Numbered from the stretch's first letter, positions 7,311 to 16,511 are shown. The stretch is DNA of 16,816 nt from Russula earlei (GCA_025769875.1 JAGFNK010000993.1:1-16816), one strand, 5' to 3'. Program-made: numbers and translations. The notes: generated by a model not told the origin, from the sequence alone.

Positions 7311-8921
7311 CTAGGGTCCCATTGCCCTGGGGCAGAAGCCTCTGTAGCTTCGGTGAGTCCTCCTGAGGATGCAATCCACCTGTCCACTACAGTTGGTGTG
7401 AGGTCTGTTGCAGTCCTTGTTCCAGTGCCCTCTGGTGCTGCAATGTTTGCAAACATGTTGCCATTTCTGAAGTTGGTGATGCTGCGCCTTGGTCATACAC
7501 ATGGGGGTGAGAGGGGTGTTGGGAGTACTAGTGTCATTGGAGTACATTTGAGGGAAGTGGGAGGGTGAGCCCATAGGGGTATCGTTCTGGGACTGGTCAA
7601 CAACACAAGGGAGATACTCAAGAGGGGGGGTCAGGGAGAGAGGAGGGTGAGTGGGTACTGGAGAAGTGGGCAGTTCTTTTGACTCCTCAATTTTGTTGTA
7701 ACTTCCCGCTAGTGAGTAATATGGTCTGGTGTTGCAGGTGAGACCTCCATCAGTCATCAGATTATTGAGTTGGTGACGGACTCGGACAGAAGTGTTGTTG
7801 GCCTGAAGGCGGCTATGGATGGTGGCGGTCTCTTTGGTGTGAGATTGGATCTCATGGAGTCGGTCAGTGAGTTGCCCTTGAAGGATGTTCAGGGCCCCTT
7901 GGATGGAGATGCGCTTGCCCTCTAAAACCTTCAGTTGGAATGAACTGATACAGAGGCGGTAGACGTTGGCAAGAGCACCAGGGTCATGGAGATTTTTGAG
8001 AGCCTGGGCAACATCAAAGTGGAAAGGGTGGTCCTCAATTAGGAGATGGAGGTCAGAGGCGGTGACGGAAGGATGGGGGGCAGAGACAATGGGTCGGGCG
8101 ATGAGTTTTTCTCCATAAGCGGGTTCTCCTTGGCCCATAGTTCCTAGAAGCATGGGTTTGTCATTGTATAAAGCGACACGTAAGTATGGTAGCAGGCATT
8201 TTCACCCATTAACGTTAATGTAGAAAGGGGGAACATGGGTGTAAGGTTCGTAAACAAACCAAGGGGGGCCAGGGTGAGTGGGGTCTGCTTTGGTTGGGGT
8301 TGGTGAGGGTGTTCCTTCATGGATGGCAAGCGGGTTGAGGGTGGCAGTGAGGTCTTGGAGCTTGGTTTCATCTGGAACAATGAATGTGCGCTGGTTAATG
8401 ATGTGTTGTATCACTTTGGGTGAAAGGGGTTCTTGCTTAATCGTGGGGGAGGGGGTAAGAGTAGGTAAAGGGGAAGACGAGGGGATTGGGGAAGACATGG
8501 GAGTGTTGTAGGTTGAGGTAGTGTGTTCATGGTGCCAAGCTGACCATTCTGAGGGAGTGGGGGTATTTATGGAGGCTGATCATGTAATGTGGTTCCAAAC
8601 CAAGTCTGTAAGTACTGCCCTTCGTATGGATAAATGAAATTATGAAAAATGGGGGTCCATCATGAGAAGTTGAAAGCTGCAGAAGTTGCCAGGGGAGAGA
8701 ATTCCGGAAAAGAGTTGTTCCCTGGCAGCAATGTTGAAGATGGTGTGTCCATGGTTGGGGATAGTAGGATCATTAACTGAATAGGAAGGGGGGTTACAAG
8801 AGTTAATTCAGGGGAGTAAGGTACATTGTTGTATCGTAAGGTTTTGAAACTGATTTTCCAAGTCATCTAGACTTTTGTCTGAGTGATGTGACTCTGTGGG
8901 GTCAAGGTTAGTGGAAGACAT
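7311..8921 (-). pseudogene. Third gene of element B: zinc-knuckle protein downstream of pol
   Basis: One frame runs from ATG at 8921 to TAG at 7311, 536 codons, with four internal stops at codons 38 (TGA), 94 (TAA), 114 (TGA) and 240 (TGA). The rest stays open, so it decayed from a real gene. The N-terminus is acidic (MSSTNLDPTESHHSDKSLDD). Codons about 142-170 are Ser/Pro-rich. Codons near 290-350 look helical. The C-terminus has a CX2CX4HX4C knuckle (CKHCSTRGHWNKDC, 7451-7410), extended by CX6CX5CX5HX6C to about 7332. The layout, a linker then a C-terminal knuckle, resembles a second Gag-like nucleic-acid-binding protein. It does not resemble an envelope protein: no membrane segment is seen. 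I do not recognise the family. Confidence 0.72.
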
Positions 8922-9278
8922 GGTATGGAGTTTAGTGGGTTGTCCTAGGTGGAACATGGTGATTGTTGCGCAGCATAGAGCGCAGCTAACAGGCCAAGCA
9001 ACCCACTTTAGAGGTTGTGCTAATGCTCAAGTGACATTGGGGTGTAGAGCGATGTGTATACTTGTCTACATGTATGGTATTTATACCTCTATGACCCAGG
9101 GCTGTTCCTAAGTCCAAAAGGGGTGACTACAGGTGTTCACTATATTGCGCACTCAGTGACGTGTGATGTGGAAACATTCTGGATGCAGCATAAGGCTGCA
9201 TCTTGTGATAGATAGCATAGTATGCGTAACCCTATTGCCATAAGCGCATATACTAAAGTTCTGTCTAACACGTAACAT
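8922..9278 (-). promoter_or_regulatory. Intergenic spacer of element B with a TATA-like box
   Basis: The 357 bases between the integrase stop and the third gene's ATG hold no long frame on the element's strand. The - strand has TATAAATA at 9085-9078, within GGTATAAATACC, 157 bases before the ATG. A start about 30 bases downstream would give a leader of roughly 130 bases with at least one very short upstream frame (ATG at 9036). This suggests a separate transcript for the third gene; it is inference from one motif and its position. Confidence 0.45.
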
Positions 9279-10423
9279 CTATAAGTGGATCTTGAACCTT
9301 GTATGAAAGTCTTCGCCTTCTTTGATCTGTTCAGGTTCCAGTTCAACAGTGATGGCATCTTGAGCATTTTTAAGGTTAGAAAGGGGTTCCCACGTGTCTT
9401 CTGCTGTGGAATATCCTTTCCACTGGACCCTGTATTGGAGTTGGTTTCTATGGGTCCATTGGGCGGTGATCTTCTCGACTTCGTATTCTCCTGAGAGGAG
9501 ATCAGGTGGTGGTTCAGAGAAGTTTGGTTCATGCTCAGCTGTTTCTGTGACTGGAGATAGGAGGGAGGCATGAAACACATTATGGATGCTCCATTGGGGG
9601 GGAAGTCGGCGTTGGTAAGCGACATGGGAGATTCTTTTGGTGATGGTGAAAGGGCCGAACTGCTTAGGATGGAACTTCTGAAACTGATGGGGGGTTTTTA
9701 GGTTAGTGCCTTCTAACCAAACCTTCTGTCCTTCTTTGAAACCCTTGAACTTAGTTTCTTTGATCCAGTTGTTTTGTGTCTTCCTCATGGCTTCTTGTGC
9801 TGATTCCCTCATATCCTTTAGTGCTTGGAGTCGTTCTTGGATTCCAGGGAACTTGGACTTAAGTTGGGTGCCAAGCCCTTGAGGGTTAAAGCCCATGAGG
9901 AGTTCGTATGGGTTTCTCTTGGTGGTGGTAGATTTGTAAGCATTAAAATGGTATTGGGCTATGGGGAGCCAGTGTGCCCATTCTCCTTGTTTCTCCCCTG
10001 TATAGATGCATAGGTACATTTCTAGGGTCTGATTGGTTCTTTCAGATTGTCCATCAGTCTGGGGCTGGTAGGCAGTACTTAGATTTTGATTAATTCCGAG
10101 GATTCGGGAAACTTCTTGAAACAAGTTGGAGGTAAAGCGGGAATCGCGGTCAGAGATAATTTTGGAGGGAACTCCGGTCCATGGGAAGGCATATCGTAGA
10201 AACAGTTTAGCCATTTGCAGGGCCCCCATGTCCTTATGACAAGGTACGAATATAGCTGCCTTGGTGGAGTTGTGGTCAGTGATGGTCATAATGGCATTAC
10301 TTTCTTCTGATGGTGGGAGGTCAACGATCCAGTCAATGGCTATAGTTTGGAAGGGTTTTTGAAATTCAGGGGGAATGGGGTAAATTGGGGCCGAGTTGGG
10401 TGTGTGGAAGATTTGTTGGCTTG
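9279..10423 (-). pseudogene. Element B integrase core, GPF module and chromodomain
   Basis: The frame beginning at 10478 is 399 codons long, of which about the first 32 are out of frame with the upstream zinc finger. The real domain starts near APIYPIPPEFQKPF. The catalytic triad is intact: D49 (IAIDW), D110 (IISDRDSRF) and E146 (SERTNQ), an exact DD35E spacing. The C-terminal module reads PKQFGPFTITKRIS, then IHNVFHASLLSP. A chromodomain spans about residues 331-375 (YEVEKI, YRVQWKGY, AEDTWEPLSNL). The frame ends at a stop at 9279. This piece itself has no internal stop and looks much less damaged than the rest of pol. A 1-base change near 10390-10420 separates it from the HHCC finger. Confidence 0.92.
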
Positions 10424-11343
10424 ACAGGTGGCACAGCCTTGGATGTAGTCCCAGATGAAGTAGGCCATTTTCGGCCACCAGAAGGATTCTTGGATTGAGT
10501 ATAAGGTTCAGGCATTCCCTGTATGTCCACCAAGGATGCTGTCATGGTAGGTATGTAAAATCTTTCGTAAGAGGGGTTCTTGATATGGTACCACCAATTT
10601 TCCATCTTTGAATAATGTGCCTTCTTCTTCTCGAAGGTCGTGTTTGATTTTCCACATGAGAAGATCCGATTTCTTTTTTTTTTGCTGAGTCAGGACTTGG
10701 GTGTAGAGGTCCTCCATGTGAAGTGTGTGAATAAAGAGTTTATCGGGGAGTGCCGTGATATTCTGATTATCTCCTGATCTGTCATTGTGGTCCAGATGTT
10801 GTGAGAGGGCATCTGCTCGGTTAGAGGTCCCCGGTTTATGGTGAATTTCGAAGTGGTAATCTGCAAGCATGGAGATGTACCCCGTGATTCTTCGATTGAT
10901 TTTGTGTGGAAGTCGACAGTGAGTGAGGTTGGCGTGGTCTGTGAAGATTCTAATGGGGTGTTTGGTCCCTACAAGCAAGTATTGCCAATGTTGAAGTGTG
11001 AGAATTAGGGCGAGGAATTCTCTGTCCCAAACTGAGTAATTCCTTTCTGCTTCATTGAACGCATGCGACATGTTACCAATCATTTTTCTTTTTCCCCTCG
11101 AGTCCTTTTGGAACAGGATTGCCCTGGTGGCAAATTGTGAGGCATCAGTTTCTAGTTCGTATGGGAGTTCTGGGTTGGCAGTGTAGAGTTTGGGGTCATC
11201 ACAGATGGCGGATATCAAGGTTTCTAGGGCAGTAGTTGCTTCTGGGGTCCAGAAAAAGGGAGTTCCTTTCTTGATTGTGGAAAAAATGGGGCGAGCTATT
11301 TTTGTGAAATCTCGGATGAATGGCCATTGGTAATTGAGGGCGC
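10424..11343 (-). pseudogene. Element B reverse transcriptase tail, RNase H and HHCC finger
   Basis: After the frameshift near 11343 the frame reads ALNYQWPFIRDF (RT connection). It then gives RNase H: ELETDASQFA with the first catalytic Asp, WDREFLAL with the Glu, IFTDHANL with a further Asp, and ADALSQHLDHN closing the domain. The linker contains a run of ten A (KKKK codons near 10675). The integrase zinc finger follows: HDSILGGHTG, an in-frame TGA at 10510-10508 where CGA (Arg) is expected, WWPKMAYF, and CATC at 10435-10424. RNase H degrades RNA in the RNA-DNA hybrid. All blocks are in the order expected for Ty3/Gypsy. Confidence 0.9.
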
Positions 11344-12056
11344 CCCATGATTTGTTGTACCTGTTTCATGTTGTTTGGGGGTCTCAGCCAGTTTTTGAGG
11401 CCATCCATTTTTACCGGGTCAATTTTGAGTGTTCCTTGATTGATTCTAAAGCCCAAGAAATCAATTTCCCTTTGTTCAAAGGCACACTTGGATGCTTTCA
11501 GAAAATAAGAGTCCCTTTCCAGAAGATTGAGGAATTCATGTGTGATTTGTTGGTGTAGTTGTTCCTCTCCAGCTCCTGTGGCTATTGCCATGTTGTCTAG
11601 ATAGTTGCAGGTGTTTTCTGGGTATTTGAGGAGCCAGGGTCTAAGGGTGTGGTTCATTGCTCGTTGAAAGGCTGCCGGTGCGTTGGTGAAACCGAAGCCC
11701 ATTACCATGGGGATGAATGTGCCAAATTGAGTTTTGAAGGCCCCCTTGTGTCGGTCCTCTGGGTGGATCAAGATATTATTGTAGCCAGCTCTGACATCAA
11801 ATTTGCTAAAGGTGGTTTTGCCCCTTAATTGGTGTAATTGTTCTTCCATGTTTGGTAGGGCATGATAATCTGGGATGGTGGCATTGTTGAGCTTTCGGTA
11901 GTCTACTACCATTCTTGGGGTGGTGCCATCTTTCTTTTGGACAAAGAAGACAGGAGATACGAAGTCTGAGATGCCATCCTTGATGAAACCTTTGGCGAGG
12001 TCTTCCTGTATCTGTCTTGACAGTTCTTGTTTTTCATTCTGAAGGAGAGGGTAGGT
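11344..12056 (-). pseudogene. Element B reverse transcriptase, active site YLDN
   Basis: Directly after an in-frame TGA at 12059-12057 (the usual residue in the xTYPL motif is Arg, CGA), the frame reads TYPLLQNEKQEL, FIKDGISDFVSPVFF and VVDYRKLN. Motif A has FSKFDVRAGY with its Asp intact, and FGFTNAPAAFQ follows. The catalytic YxDD box reads YLDN: the second Asp (GAC) is AAC at 11594-11592, a change at a CpG on the other strand. Since both Asp bind metal, polymerase activity should be lost. One extra G in the run at 11346-11343 shifts the frame just after QQIMG. RT copies the element RNA into DNA inside virus-like particles. Confidence 0.93.
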
Positions 12057-12690
12057 TCAACAATCAAGAAATTTGGGGGCGTCTAGTTTCAGGGTTATTC
12101 TGAAGTCGAGTTCTCCTTGACTGGGTGGGAGTCGTCTGGCCACTTCTTCTGAGAAGACTTTCTGATGCTGTGAGTATTCAGGGGGGATGGTGGTTGACCT
12201 TATTTGTGCGACTCGGATCTTTGGTGGGTTTGTTGGGGATACAGGGGTGCGAAGGACCCCTAAGTGATTTCTAAGATGACCGGTACTCCAATTAATGATG
12301 GGAATTATTGCCTTCAAGAAAGGATGTCTGAGGATCATTCTATCTTCTCCCAAATTGGTGACATAAAAGGTGAGAAGTCGGGTGGTGGGTCCATGACGTA
12401 CAGCCATGTGGGTGTAATGGGTTAGCGCTCCTCCTTGGTTGTTAGTGCCGTCCACATTGATGATGGGTCTGGGGGTTCTGAGGGTTTGAAGTGGGATTTG
12501 TAATTTTCCCACAATTCCTTGACTAATGAAATTTTCCGTTGCTCCGCTGTCTAGGAGCGCTTGGCCAGTCTTTCCATTTGTTGTGATCATAAAGGGCACT
12601 TTCATTGAGTTTTCTTTATGTTGGACAATGGTATCTATTTGGGCCTTAGTACCAACTGTTGTACCTTGGCCTAGAGAAAATCCTTTTTAA
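12057..12690 (-). pseudogene. Element B aspartic protease (start of pol)
   Basis: The frame opens after a TAA near 12690 and includes an ATG at 12605. The active site is ALLDSGATENFIS, with the Asp at about 12551-12549, as in retroviral-type aspartic proteases that cut Gag-Pol. GGALTHYTHMAVRHG and the ILRHPFLK region complete the fold (an I-L-G motif is usual here). Pol overlaps the end of gag by some 15 bases in the -1 frame around AAAAAGG (12688-12682). A single TGA at 12059-12057 separates protease from RT in the same frame. Confidence 0.88.
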
Positions 12691-13418
12691 GGATGAGGTC
12701 CCACAGTTTGGCTCTATCCTCTGTTGGCAATGATTTCTGCAGGCTACCATAGTGGAGGCTTCTTCCTCCTTGGGCAGTTCTGGGGTTGGTTCGGTAGTAT
12801 GTGCTTTGGAAGTGGTAGGGGCTGTGTTTTTGGGGCATTCTCGGCTGAGGTGGCCTTTCTCCCAGCAACAGAAGCAACACCCTTCTTTTGCCAGTTGTTT
12901 CCTTTCTTCCTCAGTAAGTTTCTTAAAGTTGGACTTGGCAGCGTCCACTTGCATTTGGTCAGAGTGATGAGGTTTGTGTTCCGAGGAGGAGTGTGTAGTT
13001 TTTCCTTTAAGTTTCTCCCTGATGGTGATGAATTGTCGATGTTGTCTTCTAGCCTCCTCCTTCCATTCTTGAAGAGTGGTGGGCCAGACATCTCTGTTTA
13101 AGATTGCGCAGTAGAGCCCGATCTTTAGACCATTTTTGAAGCTCTCAATAGCAATAATGTCTGTTTCTGGCCACCCAGTTTTGTTCAGAAGTTGCTCGAA
13201 GGTGGAGATGTAATCATCAAGGGAGTCCTTCATTACATGTTTGACAAGAGCTGCTTGGGCATCTTCTTTTTCCACAGTGTTGGTGAACTTGAATGTGAAG
13301 TCTGTGACAAAGTCATTCCATAATGCTTTGTCTAGTCTGTTAACAGGGTTTTGGGCCCTATTTACCTTTTCCCTGAGTATGGTTGCCTGTGAGTTGACCC
13401 ATTCTTTGACCTTCTCCC
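12671..13418 (-). pseudogene. Element B gag, C-terminal capsid and zinc knuckle
   Basis: This is the second part of gag after the solo LTR insertion; the codons join in frame to the part at 14249 once one CTCCC is removed. It reads EKVKEWVNSQA, ALWNDFVTDF and SLDDYISTFEQL, the conserved retrotransposon capsid pattern. IGLYCAILNRD and LQEWKEEARRQ come next, then a CX2CX4HX4C knuckle (CFCCWEKGHLSREC, 12876-12835). Near 12750 the frame changes by one base. The last part, LPTEDRAKLWDLILKKDF, ends at TAG 12673-12671. Gag packages the RNA in particles. Confidence 0.9.
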
Positions 13419-14248
13419 TGTTATGAACCAAGGCCAGGTCCTGGCCACAGATTGTCCTATTTCACTCAAGAGAGAGACCTCTCTCACTTTGCATTGCCAA
13501 CTCCCTTCCATTTTCTGGGCTACCCCTCCTGCAGTACAAGATATCGTTATTGCAAAGGCACTATAACACGACCAGGCACCCGTTTCCTAATCGGGTAATC
13601 ATCGCGTGGCAGCCACATGGTCCCCCAGCCACCAAGAACCTGAAACAGCGGCACAAACTTTTAGAAACTGTTGCATAACTCATCTGACGTCATCAAGGCT
13701 CCAATGACATCATGGCTGACTGAGCGACTCCACAGTGACCTCATAGGCTCACTAAGTGCTCCACAGTGACATCATAATGATGTCATCGCTCCACAATGAT
13801 CAGTAATGCGCTCAGTAAGCCTGAAACTTGACACAAGCGAGTTTATGCCTCTGTAGTCCTATTGGATGGTACCAAAGGGTCTAGAATAGTTCCAGTTCTT
13901 TGTAATTGACCCTGTACACTGTATATAAGCCCCAATGAAGCATGGCAGTCGTCAGACTGTCCATTTGTGATACTCTCATCTTCCTGGGTACTCCCCGTGA
14001 CCGCTCAGTCTAAAGATTCCCCTCGCCTCCAAGGTACTCTTCAACGACTGCCTTGTTTAAAGTCTTCTCGCTACACTGGCCTCCAGCCTTCGCCTCTGTC
14101 TCTTGCAACACCTACCAGTCCCCATCTGGTACCTCCTCGTCATTTGGCTTGTCCTCCTGTTCAACACTGCCTTTGCCGCATATCATCAGTTCCGACCCTT
14201 GCCCACCTGCTCCTGAGTCCTTAGTGATCAGCAGTACGTGTCTTGACA
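13419..14248 (+). repeat. Solo LTR of family A (A4) inside element B gag
   Basis: This 830-bp LTR runs TGTTATGAACC...GTCTTGACA in + orientation. It is flanked by CTCCC at 13414-13418 and 14249-14253, with nothing of the internal element left. It splits gag of element B, so family A was mobile after element B inserted. TATA box at 13922-13928; TGACGTCA at 13685-13692. The open frames on this strand near 13967-14289 are within the LTR and carry no domain. Confidence 0.95.
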
Positions 14249-15005
14249 CTCCCCTTGAATGTAGGAGAGGGCCAGCATTGTTCATTTGAAAGGGGAAACC
14301 ATCACTGCTTTGTCATCATTGAGGCCCCAGTACAAGTTAAATTCCATGATGAAACATTTTGTTTTGTTCCTTTCCCCTGTGAAGGCTGTGGGTTCTTTAC
14401 CGCTGAGGGACCCATTAGTACCTTGTGGTGCTGGGACAGCTGCTTGTGGGGCGATGACTGTGGGGGGTTGGGCGGCCATCTGAGGGGCCTGAGCAGCAGC
14501 TTGGGGTGGGGCTGCCACAATAGGTTCCAGGGGGTTCTGTGTTTCAGGTTCTGGGGTTTCAATGAATTCCTGGTTTTCAGGGAGGTCCTCTGGTTCTAGC
14601 ACAGTGGATTCAAAGGGTGTCTGAGTTTCGACGGTGTTTTCTGGTTTGAGGGGATTGCCTTCTGTAGTAGAGGCTTCTGATTCTGAAGGTGGTTCATAGT
14701 GGGGATCATTTTCCCTCCAGTAGCCTAGTCCAAGGCTGTTTCTGATGAGTTCTAGGTCTTGGTGAGTGTAGAGCTGTCCTCTTATAAGTTGTAGCTCTAA
14801 ACAACAATTATTGATGAATTCAACTGGTAGTTCTTTGTTGTTTTCAGTGGTGATGTAACAGAGGAAGGTGTGGAAGCTGTCCCAAGTGGTGGTTCCTACA
14901 ACGTGTTCGGGAAGGTCTGGGGAGGGTCTGGGTTGGACGCAGATCCAACAGTTCGATGGTAGTTCAAGGTTGATCTCCAGAATGGAGTAAAGGAAGCTTA
15001 GCTTG
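14249..15005 (-). pseudogene. Element B gag, N-terminal part
   Basis: The frame is open from the very end of the 5' LTR (after TAA at 15009-15007) to a TGA at 14284-14282, about 240 codons, then on to the LTR insertion. It contains no ATG until well inside the capsid region. The usual start may have been lost; CTG at the ILEIN codons near 14980 is one candidate. The N-terminus (LPSNCWICVQ, TWDSFHTFLCY) is unfamiliar. It is followed by an acidic stretch, then a Pro/Ala/Gln-rich linker (PPQAAAQAPQMAAQPP). The capsid begins at PTAFTGERNKTKCF, and TMLALSYIQGE follows the TGA (expected CGA, Arg). Confidence 0.82.
14994..15004 (-). promoter_or_regulatory. Self-priming type primer-binding site of element B
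   Basis: One base after the 5' LTR the - strand reads AAGCTAAGCTT. This is an exact 11-nt complement of AAGCTTAGCTT in the LTR (15348-15338). It does not look like a site for a tRNA 3' end, which would start TGG. In Tf1 of fission yeast the first 11 bases of the RNA fold back on a site at the same place and prime reverse transcription. Confidence 0.65.
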
Positions 15006-15337
15006 TGTTATGGCGTCACGGCTGTAAGAGTGTTAGCTCAAGGTTCAGTGGGGGCCAAGTCCCTGTGACTTGGTTCAAGGGGTTCAGTGGGGCCGGCTCA
15101 AGGAGACCGGATAAAAGGTTTAGCGTCTCAAGGCTGAGTCAGATAATGACTCAGTCCACAGACAGAGTCGATCTTCTGGTTTCACAGAAGAGGAGGACGA
15201 TGATAGAGCAAGAGAGGAGTAAGAGGAGCACAAGGGTTCCTCCTAGTGTGTTGATGTCAAGCAAGGTAAGAGCCAGCACAACAAGTTGTGATTTGGGAGA
15301 GGATACAGGGCAAAGGGATGCGACAGGAAATGGGACA

Positions 15338-15348
15338 AAGCTAAGCTT
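15338..15348 (-). promoter_or_regulatory. Predicted RNA 5' end and self-primer of element B
   Basis: AAGCTTAGCTT on the - strand begins 34 bases from the first base of the TATTTAAG box, a normal TATA-to-start distance. It is complementary over 11 bases to the site at 15004-14994. The TATA spacing was not used to find the match, so the two signals support each other. Confidence 0.6.
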
Positions 15349-15374
15349 GGGGCATTCCCCAGCTTCTACAGGCA

Positions 15375-15382
15375 CTTAAATA
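15375..15382 (-). promoter_or_regulatory. TATA box of element B
   Basis: TATTTAAG on the - strand is identical in the 3' LTR (6988-6981). It lies at -34 to -27 of the predicted RNA start. Confidence 0.65.
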
Positions 15383-15619
15383 CTGTATGTAGCAAGGCTG
15401 TAAAGTACTATATGCAGAACAATAGATAAAAGGTGAGCCAATAGCAAAAGCAACTCAACAATAGGTGAAACACAATAGATGAAACATAATAGGTGAAACA
15501 ATAAGGGACCATCAGCATTGAGGGATGAAATGGTAACCAAGGGGACAAGGGTGACAAAAGAGAATAATAATGGAAGAGGTTAGGGACAAACCGATGAGGG
15601 GGTAGATCACAACAGACTC

Positions 15620-16169
15620 TTAGGGGAGGAAGGGATAGAGAGTAGATGGTAGATGGTGTGTGTGTGTGTGAAGTTGATGAAATGGAGAGGTGGATGTGGT
15701 TTGAGGATTAGGAGTGGAGTGGGTTGTAGGCAAATAGGTTGGACAAGCATAGGTTGGATTCTACAAGAGACCAAGCTTAGGGCTTTGGTCTCAAAGTACT
15801 GAGCTTATATATACAGGAGAAGTGCAGCAATAGCTGCACTTTTACTGTGCTACTAGTATAGTAGGAGTCATAATAAGTAGGAGTCATAGAACTGAAGCCA
15901 CAAATGAGTCAGGACCAAGTAACTGTGCTGCACAGTAAGTGCACAGCATTGCACAGTTGAAACTGAAAAGCAAATGTAAAGGGAAAGAGAACCAAACAAA
16001 GGGAAAGTAACAGCAATCCAGTGTTACCTGGATGTGTATGGATCACATGATAACACCAAAGGGATCACAAGACATAAGAGATCACAAGACCAGTAAGTAA
16101 AGGGATGTACACAAGCAAGCAGTCCATAGCAAAGGTAAGAGGTAAACATAAAATGGAAATGTTGTAACA
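15620..16169 (-). repeat. Family-D LTR, right part
   Basis: This 550-base stretch has no gene. In - orientation it starts TGTTACAACATTTCC at 16169. TATATATAAG lies at about 15813-15804. It continues, beyond element B, to 6282. It holds a short GT microsatellite (15656-15670), two copies of a GTAGGAGTCATA unit near 15860-15890, and TGCACAG-type inverted motifs near 15925-15957. Orientation rests on the TATA box only. A solo LTR is likely, since the GTGAT duplications border it directly on both sides with no internal element sequence. Confidence 0.7.
15656..15670. repeat. GT microsatellite
   Basis: About seven GT units in a row inside the D LTR. Nothing comparable occurs elsewhere in the window. 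Confidence 0.8.
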
Positions 16170-16174
16170 GTGAT

Positions 16175-16511
16175 TCCAGTACTTGGATCTTGCTTGGCTT
16201 TACAGATCGTGATCCGTTTTCCTGTCTGGAGTATACACTCGGCAACTGAACATGTCTTTTCTGGGCTTCCCCTGAGTGATCAGATCCTTGCCTATAGATT
16301 ATCTACAGCACCTCAGCCAATCTGCTGCATGTGAGACCAATATGAGGCGCTAGCTATTGAGGCAATGTGTGCTCACATACCTATCAGTTCATGGATGTTA
16401 CCGAGTGGTTTGGGGTCCAGAAGATGCTGGAACACCTGAACTATGGACTGCACTGTTTGCATCATGTGTGCATCAGATCTTGACTGTTTATGTCTGTTGA
16501 TATCATGTTCG
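16175..16511 (+). pseudogene. Ty1/Copia pre-integrase Cys pair and start of integrase core
   Basis: This continues the Copia frame broken at 6281. After the right-hand GTGAT the + strand gives TDRDPFSCLEYTLGN (Cys at 16223-16225; the second Cys position at 16232-16234 is Tyr). It sits about 28 residues after the His pair at 6200-6217, the usual HHCC spacing. Further on, WGPEDAGTPELWTALFASC and ILTVYVC near 16410-16490 resemble the start of the Copia integrase core (D-x-WGP...TP.G..Y). Stops and frame changes are frequent. The frame ends where the Copia-type LTR begins at 16512. The Cys pair is convincing; the core match is weaker. Confidence 0.6.

Larger units (their letters stand above)
6612..15614 (-). 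mobile_element. Element B: full-length, inactive Ty3/Gypsy chromovirus
   Basis: Two 609-bp LTRs (6612-7220 and 15006-15614) are flanked by GACTC at 6607-6611 and 15615-15619. They enclose gag, protease, reverse transcriptase, RNase H, integrase with chromodomain, and an extra 3' gene, all on the - strand. Without the solo A LTR in gag the element is about 8.2 kb. The LTRs differ at about 18 of 609 positions by hand count. Some 15 of these are CpG transitions, so divergence overstates age if the locus was methylated. It is inserted in the family-D LTR. Stops and frameshifts in every gene show it is dead. Confidence 0.95.
15006..15614 (-). repeat. 5' LTR of element B
   Basis: In its own sense it starts TGTTGTGATC at 15614 and ends CCATAACA at 15006. 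U3 includes three 14-bp repeats (15499-15458). The TATA box is at 15382-15375. AAGCTTAGCTT begins at 15348 and is the likely first sequence of the RNA, so U3 is about 266 bp. GACTC follows at 15615-15619. The long frame on the + strand here (15005-15379) mirrors one in the other LTR and is not taken as a gene. Confidence 0.95.

Noticed and set aside
12724..13101. + strand frame of 125 codons opposite gag
   Set aside because: It is antisense to the gag capsid and zinc-knuckle region, with no domain of its own.
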